Source: Rubinisphaera margarita (GTDB lineage: Bacteria; Planctomycetota; Planctomycetia; Planctomycetales; Planctomycetaceae). From it: 64,000 nucleotides of DNA. The stretch is from NCBI RefSeq assembly GCF_022267515.1, contig NZ_JAKFGB010000013.1, positions 48,044 through 112,043 on the forward strand. Reading direction: 5' to 3'. Each line of letters begins with the position of its first letter. Position 1 is the stretch's first letter. Positions 56,180-64,000 of the stretch are shown piece by piece. Below the pieces are notes generated by a model, which made no database searches, had not been told where the DNA came from, and was given only the letters and a program-made list of their open reading frames with translations. The position numbers and the translations under genes are program-made.

Positions 56180-57058
56180 TCAGCCGGACTTCTTCTTTGT
56201 GCTCTTGCGAGACGAAGAGGCCCGCGTTGATTTTGAGCTGGCCGCCCGGCGTCGGCTCGGTTTGGCGGTCTTCCCGCCGGCATCTTTCACGCTCTGCTTC
56301 AGGGCTTCCATCAGGTTGATAACCTGCGGCTCTTCCTCAGCCGGAGCCGTGACGAGTTCTTCGCCCTGAACCCGAGCTTCGATCAACTGCGTGAGCCGCT
56401 CGGTGTAGAGGTCTTTGTACTCGGACGGATCGAACTTCTTTTTCGCCAGAGCATCGATGAGCTGTTTTGTCAGCTTCTTCTCCTGAGCACTCAGCGTCGT
56501 CTCGACCAGTTCGTCTTGGAAAGAAGTCGGATCCTTCACCTGGGTTTTATATTCGAGCACATCCATGGCCAGCAGGCCTTCGCGGGGGCGGATGCGAACG
56601 ATCTGTTCCCGCTTGGAGAGCACGACAGTGGCGATCGCGTGCAGGTTGCCGCCGGACATCGCATCCTGAATGAGCTGATACGGCTTTTGCCCCACGGGAC
56701 CGTCGGGAAGCAGATAGTACGTTTTGCCCGTGAGCAGTGCCGGGTCGATCGAATCGGACGGCACGAAGGAGTCGACGTTCACGGAGTGATCGGTCTCAGA
56801 TCGCAGCTTCTCGAGTTCGTCGGTATCGATGACAACGTACTGATCTTTGCTGTATTCGTAGCCCGAAACAATCTCGTCGTTGGGGACTTCGCCGTGAATC
56901 GGACAAACTTTCCGATAGCGAATTCTGCTGTGACATTTCTCGTGCAATTGATTCAGGCTGATCGGTGAGCCACCACTCGATGACCCCGTGTAAGCCTTCA
57001 CAGGCAACGAGACGAGACTGATTTTCAGGTAACCCTTCCACGAAGATCGGGGAGCCAT
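56180..57058 (-). CDS. ku: DNA end-binding protein Ku
   Basis: A 292-residue bacterial Ku: MAPRSSWKGYLKISLVSLPV at the N-terminus, 'INLNQLHEKCHSRI'-like core (here ISLNQLHEKCHSRI), 'KDQYVVIDTDELEKLR', 'LLPDGPVGQKPYQLIQDAM' and 'TKQLIDAL'. Ku forms a ring that threads on double-strand ends and recruits LigD. The C-terminal tail is Lys/Arg/Ser-rich (about residues 262-292), as in Ku proteins that bind DNA through a basic tail. ATG 57058 is chosen. It is the first gene of a two-gene unit with the BRCT protein. Confidence 0.96.
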   Translation of the reverse strand: MAPRSSWKGYLKISLVSLPVKAYTGSSSGGSPISLNQLHEKCHSRIRYRKVCPIHGEVPNDEIVSGYEYSKDQYVVIDTDELEKLRSETDHSVNVDSFVPSDSIDPALLTGKTYYLLPDGPVGQKPYQLIQDAMSGGNLHAIATVVLSKREQIVRIRPREGLLAMDVLEYKTQVKDPTSFQDELVETTLSAQEKKLTKQLIDALAKKKFDPSEYKDLYTERLTQLIEARVQGEELVTAPAEEEPQVINLMEALKQSVKDAGGKTAKPSRRRAASSKSTRASSSRKSTKKKSG

Positions 57059-57442
57059 AACGTGTTTTCCAGCGTAAACATCACGTTCAACCTTCCCCTG
57101 GTCATGCGGAATTCCCTTTGTCACTTCGAGCCGCGAGCCATGCTCACTGCGGCAATAATCCGACGTCGCAAATCGTGTGCCGACCGCTGGTTGGGAATCC
57201 TTTGCGGCTGTTTGCTCAAAGTCGGGTTTGCAAACTCTTCATCAGATCGTGCCGGATGTCGCTATTATGACGCCTCTAGGACTTGGTCAAATTCGGCTGA
57301 GATTGCCAGGGCTCTGCACTCGATGATACCGATGCGGTCCCTAAAGCTTGCCACCGTTCCGCGCTTTAACACTCTCCCGAAGCGAGCTCGCCCGACGGCC
57401 TCCCGGCTTCGCACTTCTTTCGTCAACCCAGGTAAGACACCA
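57059..57442. other. Divergent region upstream of ku and the surface protein
   Basis: It should contain promoters for both. The frame of the surface protein stays open through here back to 57062, but the stretch is Arg/Cys-rich and not protein-like. No RNA was recognised. Confidence 0.45.
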
Positions 57443-60400
57443 ATGATGTTCCAATCACGCTCCCAGTCTACTCGTATCTCCCGGCGACGAGCCGAGACAC
57501 TTCGTCCTCAATTCGGAGCTTCGGAAGTCCTCGAAGGCCGGACGCTGCTGGCGGGTTTGACGGTCAACACGCAGGCCGACAATACAACGTCGGACAATGA
57601 GCTTACCCTGCGAGAAGCGGTCCTGTTGATCAACAACGGGGGAGACGCCAATGCCGCCCTGGGGCGTGTCCTGACGGCTGGCGAGTCGGCCCAGATCAAT
57701 GTCGGTGGCGGTTACGGCTCGAGCGATCAGATCACCTTCGATGCCGCCCTGTCCGGTAGTTCGATTCTGCTGACAAGCGGCACGCTTTCGTTGAGCCAGT
57801 CTGTGTTGATCAACGGTCTGGGAGCTGAAAACCTGACGATCAGCGGGAACAATGCCGCCCGCGTCTTCACTGTGCAGTCGGGAACAATCCATCTGGCTCA
57901 CCTCACAATCGCCGATGGTCTGGCCCAGGGGGGCGACGGCGGCGCGAGTGAATTTGGCGGCGGGGGCGGCGGTGGAGCTGGTCTCGGGGGCGGGGTGTTC
58001 GTTAACACCGGAGCGAATGTCACGATTCAGAACGTGATTCTGTCAGGGAATCAGGCGGTCGGCGGTGATGGTGGCGATGCCGGCGTTCCGGGAGCCGGGA
58101 CGTCCACGGTTGCGGGTGGATTCACATCGACCGGTGGAACTAGTGGAACGAGTTCGTTCGTCGACGGCAACTTCGGTGTCGGCGGCGCGGGGGGAGCCGG
58201 AACCACGGTCGATGGCAACGCCGGCTCTGCCGGGTCTCAAGGCAACTTCGCCGGCGGTGGTGGCGGCGGTGGCGGCGGCGGACTCGTCGGCAATCGATAC
58301 AACGCCGGAGCCGGCGGGCAGCGGGGAGTGGTCTCCGATGGTCTTGATGTCGATGATCAATCGTTCCTGCCCGGGGTCGGCAACGGGAAAGCCGGTTCGG
58401 ATGGTCACGACAGCGCCGTGCGGAATATGGATGGCTTTTCCCTTTACAACGCGGATATTCCGGCGGGCACGGGCGGCGGTGGTGGCGGCGGAGCGGGACT
58501 GGGCGGCGGGATCTTCGTTCGCAGCGGCAGTACGCTCACTGTGGTCGACAGCTACTTTGAAGCCAACGAAGCGATTGGGGGAGATCCCGGGCGACGGGGA
58601 GAAGGGTACGGCGTCGGCAAAGGCGGATCGATCTTTGCCATGGACGGAGTGACCGTCAATCATTATGGCACGACGTTCGGTCACGGTTCGCAGCTCGCCA
58701 ACTTCGGGTCAACGCCGAACCAGTTTCCGTCGAGCCCCGCGACCCCGCTTGACTATCGACAGGGACTGTGGGGAACATTCTCGCGAACACTGCCGATGCA
58801 GACGTATGTGGACGGTCCCGCTGTCCCTGCATCGCTCGAGTATTCGTATCTCAACGCAGGGATTCAGGATCCAGATCCTAACATCCTGGAGGCCGATGGA
58901 GGAACGGCAACGCTGGTCTCCGACATTCTGGCGCGACTGGGACGCGGGGGACTTCGTAGCGAAGTCGCTGCTCCGACGGCTCTGGCGATTACTTCAATCG
59001 ACAGCTCGAACGGTCTCTGGCAGTACTCAGATAACGGGACCGACTGGACCGATCTGACCGATGCGACGGAGTCCAACGCTCTCCTGCTCAGTGATACGTG
59101 GGAAGTGCGATTTGTCCCCAATGAGGGATTCAACACCGTCTTCGGCAACCAGCCGACAATGACGTTCCGTTCCTGGGACGAAACCGGGGGCGTCGCCGGA
59201 GATTTTGTCGACACATCGACGAACGGTGGCGGGACACCCTTCAGCACTTACGAAGCGACCGCAGTCGTGAACGTCTCCGATCCGACCTTCTTCGATGATG
59301 GGAATGACCTGTTCCCTTCCGAGGGAGTGAGCTTTTTCATGTCGTCCGATGAGTACTTCAACAATACCTTTTCGCTCGATTCAATGAAGACGACCGGAAG
59401 CCGGGAGTTCCGGTTCACACTCACCGGTGTCGGCGGAGTCTGGGCGGCCGGCCCGTCGGTTTCATCGATTCACATGACCGTGAAGAATGGTTTGGACGAG
59501 ATTTACGGGTACGCCACTACCCGAAACGGCGTGCTGCAGTTCGCTTCAACGGACGCGTTCACCACGGCGAACGGCAACGTCTCCCATTCCATCTTCAACG
59601 CAAATATTCATGTTGGCGACTTCACCGATGTGAACACCGACAGTGGAGCGATTGCCATTATCCGGAGTCAGACGTCACGAGATGCTGGAGCGACCCACTT
59701 CAAGGTCGAAGGCATTACCGGCGGGACGTTGTACAAAGACGCCGCTTTCACGCAGGCGGTCGTCGAGGGAGAGTTCATCAGCTACGGAAATGGCAACGTC
59801 TATCTGTATTTCCGGCCGGATGTCGATTTCGCGGGGGAAGCGACTTACACCACAATCGATTCGACGAGCAACAACGATGGCGGACTGCTTATTCAGGACG
59901 GATACGTGGCCCAGGCGTCAACGACCGATGCCATTACGCTCAACCAGAGTGATATGTCGTCGACGCACATCAAGATCACCGGCATCACCAACGGAACGCT
60001 GTACCTCGACGCCGCCAAAACAATGTCGGTCAGCAATGGCGATTTCGTCGCCTGGGACGGAGCCACGGTTGATCTCTACTTCGAAGCCAGTGGCGGCGTC
60101 CGCCGCGGAACCGGGTCCTTCACCTATGAAGAATCGACCAGTTCGGACGACCCGGGCCTGCTCGGCGGCCCGACCCAGCATGATCTTTCGATCATTCCCG
60201 ATCACGTCGTCGCGGTGCTGGCTCCGATTGTCACCCTGGCTGCGACCCATTCGGAAATCGTCGAAGGCGATTCCGGGACAACGACCATCAATTACACCGT
60301 GCGTCGTTCGAGCACCGATTCGTCGACACTCCCCGCGGCGACATACAACTACGCCGTCACGGGCGATGTGAATGCGGATGACTTCGCGGGAGGAGTTCTG

Positions 60401-63400
60401 CCCAGCGGAAGCGTGGTCTTTGCTGAAGGACAGACCGAAGCGACCTTCTCGATCCAGGTTACCGGCGACATCGATGCGGAATCGGATGAGGATTTCACGG
60501 TCACGCTGTCGAACATCCCATCGGCCTACACCACAACCGATGCGAACGCGACGACTACGATCACGGCCGACGACACCTCGATGGCGCTGGCTGTCAGTAC
60601 GGCGTCTGTGCTTGAGAACGGAGCGACGAACATCGTTTATACGTTCACCCGCTCGGGTGTTGTGACCGATCCGATGACGGCTAACTTTGACATCGGCGGA
60701 ACGGCGACGTTCAACACCGACTACACGCAGAGTGGAGCCGCGACGTTTGACGGCACGAATGGCACGGTCACTTTCGCGGCCAATGTGACGACCGCAACCG
60801 TGACGATCACACCTACAGGCGATACCACGGTCGAGCTGAACGAAACGGTCACGCTGACGCTCGCTTCGGGAACAGGGTATGACATCGTTACCGCTGCAGC
60901 GGTCGGTTCTACGATCTCCAACGACGATTCGGCGACCTTCTCGATCGACGACGTTACTCACGATGAAGATGATGCCGGCACGACCAGCTATGTCTTCACG
61001 GTCACGTTGAACAATGCCGTCGACACCTCGATCGATGTCGACTACGTCACCGCGAACAACACGGCCACGAGCGGCTCGGGCGACTACACCGCACTGGCTT
61101 CAGATACGCTGACGTTCAATGGAACGGCCGGTGAGACCAAAACGATTACTGTGCTGGTCAACGGCGATGAAACGACCGAGCTCGACGAAAGCTTCTTCGT
61201 CAATCTGTCGAGTATCGTGGCTTCGGGCCGCAACGTAACGTTCGCCGATTCCCAGGGACTCGGAACGATTACCAACGATGACAGTTCGACTGTCTCCATT
61301 AACGATGTTTCGATTGCGGAAGGCCTGGGCGGAACTACGAATCTTGTCTTCTCGGCCACGCTGAACAACGCCGTGGATGCCGGGTTCAGTGTCGATTTCG
61401 CGTCTGCCGACAACACAGCCGCGGCGGGGACGGACTACACCGCGAATTCAGGCACGTTGAACTTCGCCGGCACGGCTGGCGAGACGGAGACGATCACCAT
61501 TGTTCTGAGTGGCGATCAGGTTGTGGAACTCAATGAGACGTTCTACGTCAATCTGTCGAATCTGGTGATTGCCGGCGGACGCGATGTCACGATCGCAGAC
61601 GCCCAGGGGATTGGCACGATTACGAATGACGACGCCGCCGGATTCTGGATCAACGATGTCGCTCTCGATGAGGAAGACGACGGCGTCACCAGTTTCACTT
61701 TCACGGTCACGCTCGACGCCGCCGTTGATGTGCAGACCACGGTCGATGTCTCCACCACGGGAGGCACGGCGACGGCGGGAAGCGATTACACCGCGATCAG
61801 CGGACAGACTCTGACCTTCGCGGGCAACGCCGGCGAAACGCAGACCTTCACGCTGCAGGTCAACGGCGACGAAGTCGTTGAGTTCGCCGAGACGGTGCGC
61901 TTGACCCTGTCCAACCATCAAGTCTCCGGACGCAACGTCGGTCTGTCCGACAGCGAAGGATCTGCCGTCATTCTCAACGACGATCAGGCGGGGCTGACAA
62001 TCAACGATGTCTTCAAGCGTGAAGGAAACGGAGGCGGCCAGACTGCTTACGATTTCCACGTGCAACTCGATAAGGGCGTGGACGGAGCCTTCCAGGTCGA
62101 TTATCGCATCGACGATGTGACCGCGTATTTCAACTCCGATTTTACCATCGTCGGGGGGAACCAGACCGGAACGCTTAACTTCACGGGACAGGCCGGCGAG
62201 CAGAAAACGCTCACCATCAATGTGAACGCCGACTCGAATGTCGAGTACGACGAGACCTTCCAGGTCGCCCTGTTCGATCTGATGAATGGCGGACTGGATA
62301 TTGTTCTGTCCGATGCCACCGCAACCGGATTCATTGGAAACGATGATCGAGCCATCGTTTCCGTAGCGGATGTCGCGACGGCCGAAGACCAGAGTCCAAC
62401 CGTGGAACTGACCCTGGACAACACCGTCGATCAGAACGTCACGGTTCAGTACGAGATCCGTCATATCTCGACGGACGCTCGAGACTTCAGCACATTGACG
62501 GGAACAGCGACTATTCTCGCTGGTCACGATGATGAAACCGTGTTACTACCGGTCATCGCAGACGGTGAGATCGAGTACAACGAACAGTTTGAGTTCGTGA
62601 TCACGTCGGTCGACTCCCAGGGAGCCTTTGTCTCCGTCGAAGACGATACCGCCCTCGTGACGATCCGCAACGACGACTCGTCGACGATCACCGGACGCAG
62701 CAACGGCAACTGGTACATGACCTATGCCGACGCGGACGGAAACTACACCAACAATCTGGCCGCAGCGTCTCCGGGGAATATCCTTGAATCGTTCCAGGGC
62801 GACTTCAACGGCGATGGCGAACAGGACATCGCGCTGCGGATGGAGAACGGTGACTGGCAGATTGGGTTGTGGAGCGGAGAAGGGCACTACAACTTCGAGA
62901 ACTGGGGCAACTGGCGGACGAACGATGTGAGATCGATCGTCGTCGGCGACTTCAACAACGATGGCCGCGATGACATCGCGGGACTGTTCCGTGCTGGCCA
63001 GATGGGTCGTTGGTGGGTGGCCGAGTCGAGTGGATCGGACTTCACGAACCGGGCCTGGGGCCTGTACGGCAAGTACGACAACATCGATCAGGTTGTCGTC
63101 GGTCAGTTCGACGGCGTGCGAGGCAGCGACCTGGCGATCCTGGCCAACACCGGCGTCTGGTGGCTCACACGTTCCGCCACGGGCCAGTTCAGCAACTCGC
63201 TGGGAGCCGACTGGCGTGGCATGGACTCAATCGATCACGTCAGCGTTGGGGACTTCAACAACGACGGACGAGATGATATCACCGCGATCCGCCAGATGGC
63301 CGGGCAGAACTCCGCTCGCAGTGATGTCGCCCTTTCGGCGGGATCGATCTTCAACACCCGCACCTGGAAGATCTGGAACAACGTCGATGCCAGCAACATC

Positions 63401-63838
63401 CAGGCGGCCGTCGCCGGCGACTTCAACGGCGATCAGTCCGACGACATCGCCGTCATTATCAACTCGTCCGAGTGGCACGTCGGCCTGTCGGGAGACAATC
63501 GCTTCCAGACATCACTCTGGCTGAATTACGATGCGAGCGTCTCCGGCCTGGTCGATCTCCATGTCGGGCAAAGCAATGGCGATGAGTACGCCGACATCCT
63601 GGCTCGTCGCGCCGATACCCAACGCTGGATCAGTCTGGAATCGACCGGAACCGCTCTGCGGGGACGCGGGCTGATCACCTGGAACCCGGACGGCAACTGG
63701 GAACATGTGCAGGTCCAGCGGAACGAGGACGACTACCACGATCCCGCCGGCTCAGTCCGACGACACATGGCCCTTCCGGCCGGTGACTTCGAAGCATTCG
63801 GCGACAGCGAACTGCTCGACCAGCTCTTCATCAAATAG
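57443..63838 (+). CDS. Giant Calx-beta / FG-GAP surface protein
   Basis: A 2131-residue secreted protein. The N-terminus (MMFQSRSQSTRISRRR...) carries the planctomycete motif LEGRTLLAG (residues 30-38) and a CSLREA-type start ('NTQADNTTSDNELTLREAVL'). Residues about 80-380 are a parallel beta-helix-like segment with extreme Gly-rich loops (about 167-300). Two tandem Ig-like units follow ('FKVEGITGGTLY' and 'IKITGITNGTLYLDAAK', about 745-905), then seven Calx-beta repeats (about 927-1745, ending in the 'TITNDDS' type linker) and six FG-GAP/VCBS repeats (about 1750-2088, 'GDFNNDGRDDI'). The repeats should bind calcium. It is probably an adhesin or matrix protein; no autotransporter barrel is present. 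ATG 57443 follows AGG at 10 bases. Confidence 0.88.
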   Translation: MMFQSRSQSTRISRRRAETLRPQFGASEVLEGRTLLAGLTVNTQADNTTSDNELTLREAVLLINNGGDANAALGRVLTAGESAQINVGGGYGSSDQITFDAALSGSSILLTSGTLSLSQSVLINGLGAENLTISGNNAARVFTVQSGTIHLAHLTIADGLAQGGDGGASEFGGGGGGGAGLGGGVFVNTGANVTIQNVILSGNQAVGGDGGDAGVPGAGTSTVAGGFTSTGGTSGTSSFVDGNFGVGGAGGAGTTVDGNAGSAGSQGNFAGGGGGGGGGGLVGNRYNAGAGGQRGVVSDGLDVDDQSFLPGVGNGKAGSDGHDSAVRNMDGFSLYNADIPAGTGGGGGGGAGLGGGIFVRSGSTLTVVDSYFEANEAIGGDPGRRGEGYGVGKGGSIFAMDGVTVNHYGTTFGHGSQLANFGSTPNQFPSSPATPLDYRQGLWGTFSRTLPMQTYVDGPAVPASLEYSYLNAGIQDPDPNILEADGGTATLVSDILARLGRGGLRSEVAAPTALAITSIDSSNGLWQYSDNGTDWTDLTDATESNALLLSDTWEVRFVPNEGFNTVFGNQPTMTFRSWDETGGVAGDFVDTSTNGGGTPFSTYEATAVVNVSDPTFFDDGNDLFPSEGVSFFMSSDEYFNNTFSLDSMKTTGSREFRFTLTGVGGVWAAGPSVSSIHMTVKNGLDEIYGYATTRNGVLQFASTDAFTTANGNVSHSIFNANIHVGDFTDVNTDSGAIAIIRSQTSRDAGATHFKVEGITGGTLYKDAAFTQAVVEGEFISYGNGNVYLYFRPDVDFAGEATYTTIDSTSNNDGGLLIQDGYVAQASTTDAITLNQSDMSSTHIKITGITNGTLYLDAAKTMSVSNGDFVAWDGATVDLYFEASGGVRRGTGSFTYEESTSSDDPGLLGGPTQHDLSIIPDHVVAVLAPIVTLAATHSEIVEGDSGTTTINYTVRRSSTDSSTLPAATYNYAVTGDVNADDFAGGVLPSGSVVFAEGQTEATFSIQVTGDIDAESDEDFTVTLSNIPSAYTTTDANATTTITADDTSMALAVSTASVLENGATNIVYTFTRSGVVTDPMTANFDIGGTATFNTDYTQSGAATFDGTNGTVTFAANVTTATVTITPTGDTTVELNETVTLTLASGTGYDIVTAAAVGSTISNDDSATFSIDDVTHDEDDAGTTSYVFTVTLNNAVDTSIDVDYVTANNTATSGSGDYTALASDTLTFNGTAGETKTITVLVNGDETTELDESFFVNLSSIVASGRNVTFADSQGLGTITNDDSSTVSINDVSIAEGLGGTTNLVFSATLNNAVDAGFSVDFASADNTAAAGTDYTANSGTLNFAGTAGETETITIVLSGDQVVELNETFYVNLSNLVIAGGRDVTIADAQGIGTITNDDAAGFWINDVALDEEDDGVTSFTFTVTLDAAVDVQTTVDVSTTGGTATAGSDYTAISGQTLTFAGNAGETQTFTLQVNGDEVVEFAETVRLTLSNHQVSGRNVGLSDSEGSAVILNDDQAGLTINDVFKREGNGGGQTAYDFHVQLDKGVDGAFQVDYRIDDVTAYFNSDFTIVGGNQTGTLNFTGQAGEQKTLTINVNADSNVEYDETFQVALFDLMNGGLDIVLSDATATGFIGNDDRAIVSVADVATAEDQSPTVELTLDNTVDQNVTVQYEIRHISTDARDFSTLTGTATILAGHDDETVLLPVIADGEIEYNEQFEFVITSVDSQGAFVSVEDDTALVTIRNDDSSTITGRSNGNWYMTYADADGNYTNNLAAASPGNILESFQGDFNGDGEQDIALRMENGDWQIGLWSGEGHYNFENWGNWRTNDVRSIVVGDFNNDGRDDIAGLFRAGQMGRWWVAESSGSDFTNRAWGLYGKYDNIDQVVVGQFDGVRGSDLAILANTGVWWLTRSATGQFSNSLGADWRGMDSIDHVSVGDFNNDGRDDITAIRQMAGQNSARSDVALSAGSIFNTRTWKIWNNVDASNIQAAVAGDFNGDQSDDIAVIINSSEWHVGLSGDNRFQTSLWLNYDASVSGLVDLHVGQSNGDEYADILARRADTQRWISLESTGTALRGRGLITWNPDGNWEHVQVQRNEDDYHDPAGSVRRHMALPAGDFEAFGDSELLDQLFIK
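60222..62680 (+). repeat. Seven tandem Calx-beta coding repeats
   Basis: Units of roughly 350 bases start near 60222, 60580, 60931, 61286, 61637, 61988 and 62348. Each protein unit opens with a 'V-x-DV-x-x-x-E' type strand and closes with an 'NDD' linker. Repeats 3-5 are the closest to one another. Confidence 0.75.
62690..63705 (+). repeat. Six FG-GAP/VCBS-like coding repeats
   Basis: Units contain 'GDFNGDGEQDIA', 'GDFNNDGRDDIAG', 'GQFDGVRGSDLA', 'GDFNNDGRDDITA', 'GDFNGDQSDDIA' and 'GQSNGDEYADIL', each an Asp-rich calcium-loop signature spaced by about 50-60 residues. Confidence 0.75.
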
Positions 63839-63948
63839 TCGCAACAGTTGAAAACGCAAAAACGGAAGGCAGTAGGAACGCGGGATCTATTGGTCAGAGG
63901 GTTTTCAATGAACGACTCTGAGGGGAAGCACCAGTAAGCGAGTTCCCT

Positions 63949-63986
63949 CGCCCCCTCGGGGGGGAGAGGGTTAGGGTGAGGGGGGG
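63949..63986. repeat. Planctomycete-type GC-rich intergenic repeat, copy B
   Basis: CGCCCCCTCGGGGGGGAGAG followed by GGTTAGGGTGAGGGGGGG; the same plan as copy A at 48809, with a hairpin then a GGTTAGGGTGAGGG tail. It lies about 110 bases beyond the surface-protein stop. Confidence 0.7.
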
Positions 63987-64000
63987 AATGCGGGTGACAT

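Noticed and set aside
57062..57442. N-terminal extension of the giant surface protein
   Set aside because: The open stretch is Arg/Cys-rich and lacks surface-protein character; the motif-bearing start at 57443 fits the family.
58230..58510. GGC-rich low-complexity DNA, considered as a repeat array or CRISPR
   Set aside because: The repetition is short, irregular and codes for Gly-rich loops in frame; there are no spacers.
61448..62527. 359-codon minus-strand open frame with repeated sequence
   Set aside because: It mirrors the Calx-beta coding repeats of the giant protein, so its repetition is inherited.

Overview
The window looks like chromosomal DNA of a planctomycete (Planctomycetota, probably Planctomycetaceae-like). 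The evidence is the gene families, not a database search: a DUF1559 protein with a prepilin leader, a Tat-exported DUF1501 protein, a Tat-exported Gfo/Idh/MocA oxidoreductase, a PQQ-type propeller, an NHL/thioredoxin protein, a very large surface protein with an LE(G/P)R-x-LLA N-terminal motif, a homologue of an enzyme of the methanopterin cofactor pathway, and intergenic repeats of the 'TRSVSEG' and 'GGAGAGGGTTAGGGTGAGGG' types. Base composition is moderately GC-rich and even, and no phage, IS transposase, rRNA, tRNA or CRISPR was seen.

Layout. 1-5 kb: a truncated histidine kinase, a PH-like/zinc-ribbon membrane protein, a TPR lipoprotein, rpsU (bS21) and a DUF1559 pseudopilin-like protein. 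5.4-8.6 kb: a small unknown protein and mreB-mreC-mreD (cell shape). 8.6-9.9 kb: two paralogous pilin-like genes. 10.2-15.4 kb: a SplB-like radical SAM protein, an ECF sigma factor, ribBA and an M3 oligopeptidase. 15.6-22.4 kb: two thioredoxin-fold exported proteins, purL and a small secreted protein. 22.5-29.4 kb (minus strand): an EF-hand protein, a mrp-sufE-sufS iron-sulfur group, DUF1501, a membrane-anchored unknown protein and queC. 29.5-35.2 kb: a Cys-rich lipoprotein, mcsB, a MITE-like repeat, a compact GspE/PilB-type ATPase, a STAS-TM protein and an SPFH-zinc-ribbon protein. 35.4-47 kb: Gfo/Idh/MocA, SGNH hydrolase, FadR-type regulator, glycosyltransferase, bioA, a TrhO-RluA fusion, then a coupled propeller/HlyD-like adaptor/MfnF-like trio. 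47.3-52.2 kb: an amidase, a degenerate esterase, and a HAD-RlmI-Nramp operon. 52.3-57.1 kb: a bacterial NHEJ locus. 57.4-63.8 kb: a 2131-residue Calx-beta/FG-GAP surface protein.

The strongest candidate for an undescribed system is the NHEJ locus. LigD (+) converges on a two-gene minus-strand unit, ku followed 12 bp later by a protein that combines a BRCT domain, a MerR-like helix-turn-helix and TPR repeats. This architecture suggests a third, dedicated component of double-strand-break repair. Other notable items are the TrhO-RluA fusion, an amidase whose signal peptide can only be reached from a CTG start, an Mrp protein lacking the CxxC pair, an Nramp-family transporter without the DPGN and MPH motifs, and a radical SAM protein with CX6CX3C spacing.
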